From Thermoplasmata archaeon (lineage in GTDB: Archaea; Thermoplasmatota; Penumbrarchaeia; Penumbrarchaeales; EX4484-36): a stretch of DNA of 5,288 nt. Made by a program: the position numbers and the translations under genes. Shown in pieces: positions 5,164-5,288 of the stretch. Position 1 is the stretch's first letter. Every line of letters starts with the position of its first letter. The stretch spans positions 1-5,288 of the forward strand of contig JAGHBW010000101.1 in assembly GCA_021160765.1 (NCBI GenBank), given 5' to 3'. The notes below the pieces were generated by a model. It searched no databases and was not told where the DNA came from. It saw only the letters and a program-made list of their open reading frames with translations.

Positions 5164-5288
5164 TTAAAGCTCTACTGGAGTGGGGTCAACAGGTTTTCCG
5201 CACCTGGGACAGACAGGTTCCCAGTGCCCGTAATGTCAGAACCTTTTGGTCTTATGACAGTTGTATCCTACAAAGCAAATCATAATAA
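5164..5288 (-). pseudogene. Small zinc-ribbon-like frame interrupted by an in-frame TGA (edge of window)
   Basis: On the minus strand one frame, open to the window edge with an ATG at 5283, reads MICFVGYNCHKTKRF, then TGA (5236-5238), then HYGHWEPVCPRCGKPV and a short tail ending at TAA 5164-5166. The second part has the CPRCGK knuckle and the basic/aromatic GHWEPVCPRCG context of small archaeal zinc ribbons. Cys3 and Cys9 in the first part could be the other half of the site, although CX5C spacing is unusual. The continuity of zinc-ribbon sense across the TGA suggests one gene of about 39 residues or longer. A CGA-to-TGA nonsense change, a sequencing error, or recoding could explain it. TGA is used as a normal stop by two other genes in this window, so general reassignment is unlikely. 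The TAA is 15 bases before the EamA TTG, so it is probably the first gene of that unit. Confidence 0.45.

Noticed and set aside
5161..5167. TTTAAAG as the promoter of the EamA gene
   Set aside because: It is only about 17 bases before the TTG start, so the predicted transcription start would fall inside the coding region, and no later start codon is available. It also overlaps the zinc-ribbon stop.
5164..5288. Selenocysteine reading of the in-frame TGA
   Set aside because: The archaeal SECIS lies in a UTR and only 15 bases separate this frame from the next gene. The TGA also does not sit at a metal-binding Cys position of the CPxCG knuckle. It is kept only as an outside possibility.

Overview
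The window reads as chromosomal DNA from an archaeon. It contains a type II (archaeal) phosphorylating glyceraldehyde-3-phosphate dehydrogenase, a single-domain KaiC/RAD55-like P-loop protein, AT-rich TATA-like boxes at archaeal promoter distances, GGTG/GGAGG-type ribosome binding sites, frequent GTG/TTG starts and mostly AGG/AGA arginine codons. The last trait is common in thermophiles. I cannot place the lineage further from the sequence alone.

Every supported gene lies on the minus strand, so transcription runs right to left. At the right edge (5164-5288) is the end of a small CPxCG zinc-ribbon-like reading frame with an in-frame TGA. Fifteen bases after its stop comes a ten-helix EamA/DMT transporter (5148-4201, TTG start). 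After 28 bases comes the archaeal GAPDH (4172-3150, GTG start). These three probably form one transcription unit. A 98-base gap with TATA-like boxes and a 10-bp inverted repeat separates GAPDH from the KaiC-like protein (3033-2263). A further 62-base gap with a good promoter leads to a membrane-anchored protein with a LEA14/WHy domain and a fibronectin type III domain (2200-1328). A 45-base gap with a TATA-like box leads to a 4-hydroxybutyryl-CoA dehydratase/HpaB-family flavoprotein (1282 to beyond base 1), cut by the left edge at about residue 427 of an expected 490.

The genes do not form one recognisable pathway. GAPDH is central carbon metabolism, EamA is transport of an unknown metabolite, the LEA14-FN3 protein is cell surface, and the 4HBD-like protein belongs to acyl-CoA or aromatic metabolism. 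The most unusual features are two proteins that keep their family fold but lack expected active-site residues. The KaiC-like protein has Glu at the Walker A Ser/Thr position and lacks the catalytic glutamates. The 4HBD-like protein lacks the His ligand and several catalytic residues of AbfD. The broken or recoded zinc ribbon and the structured GAPDH/KaiC intergenic region also merit attention. I found no tRNA, rRNA, CRISPR array or mobile element, no convincing plus-strand gene, and no gene-free stretch above 300 bases.
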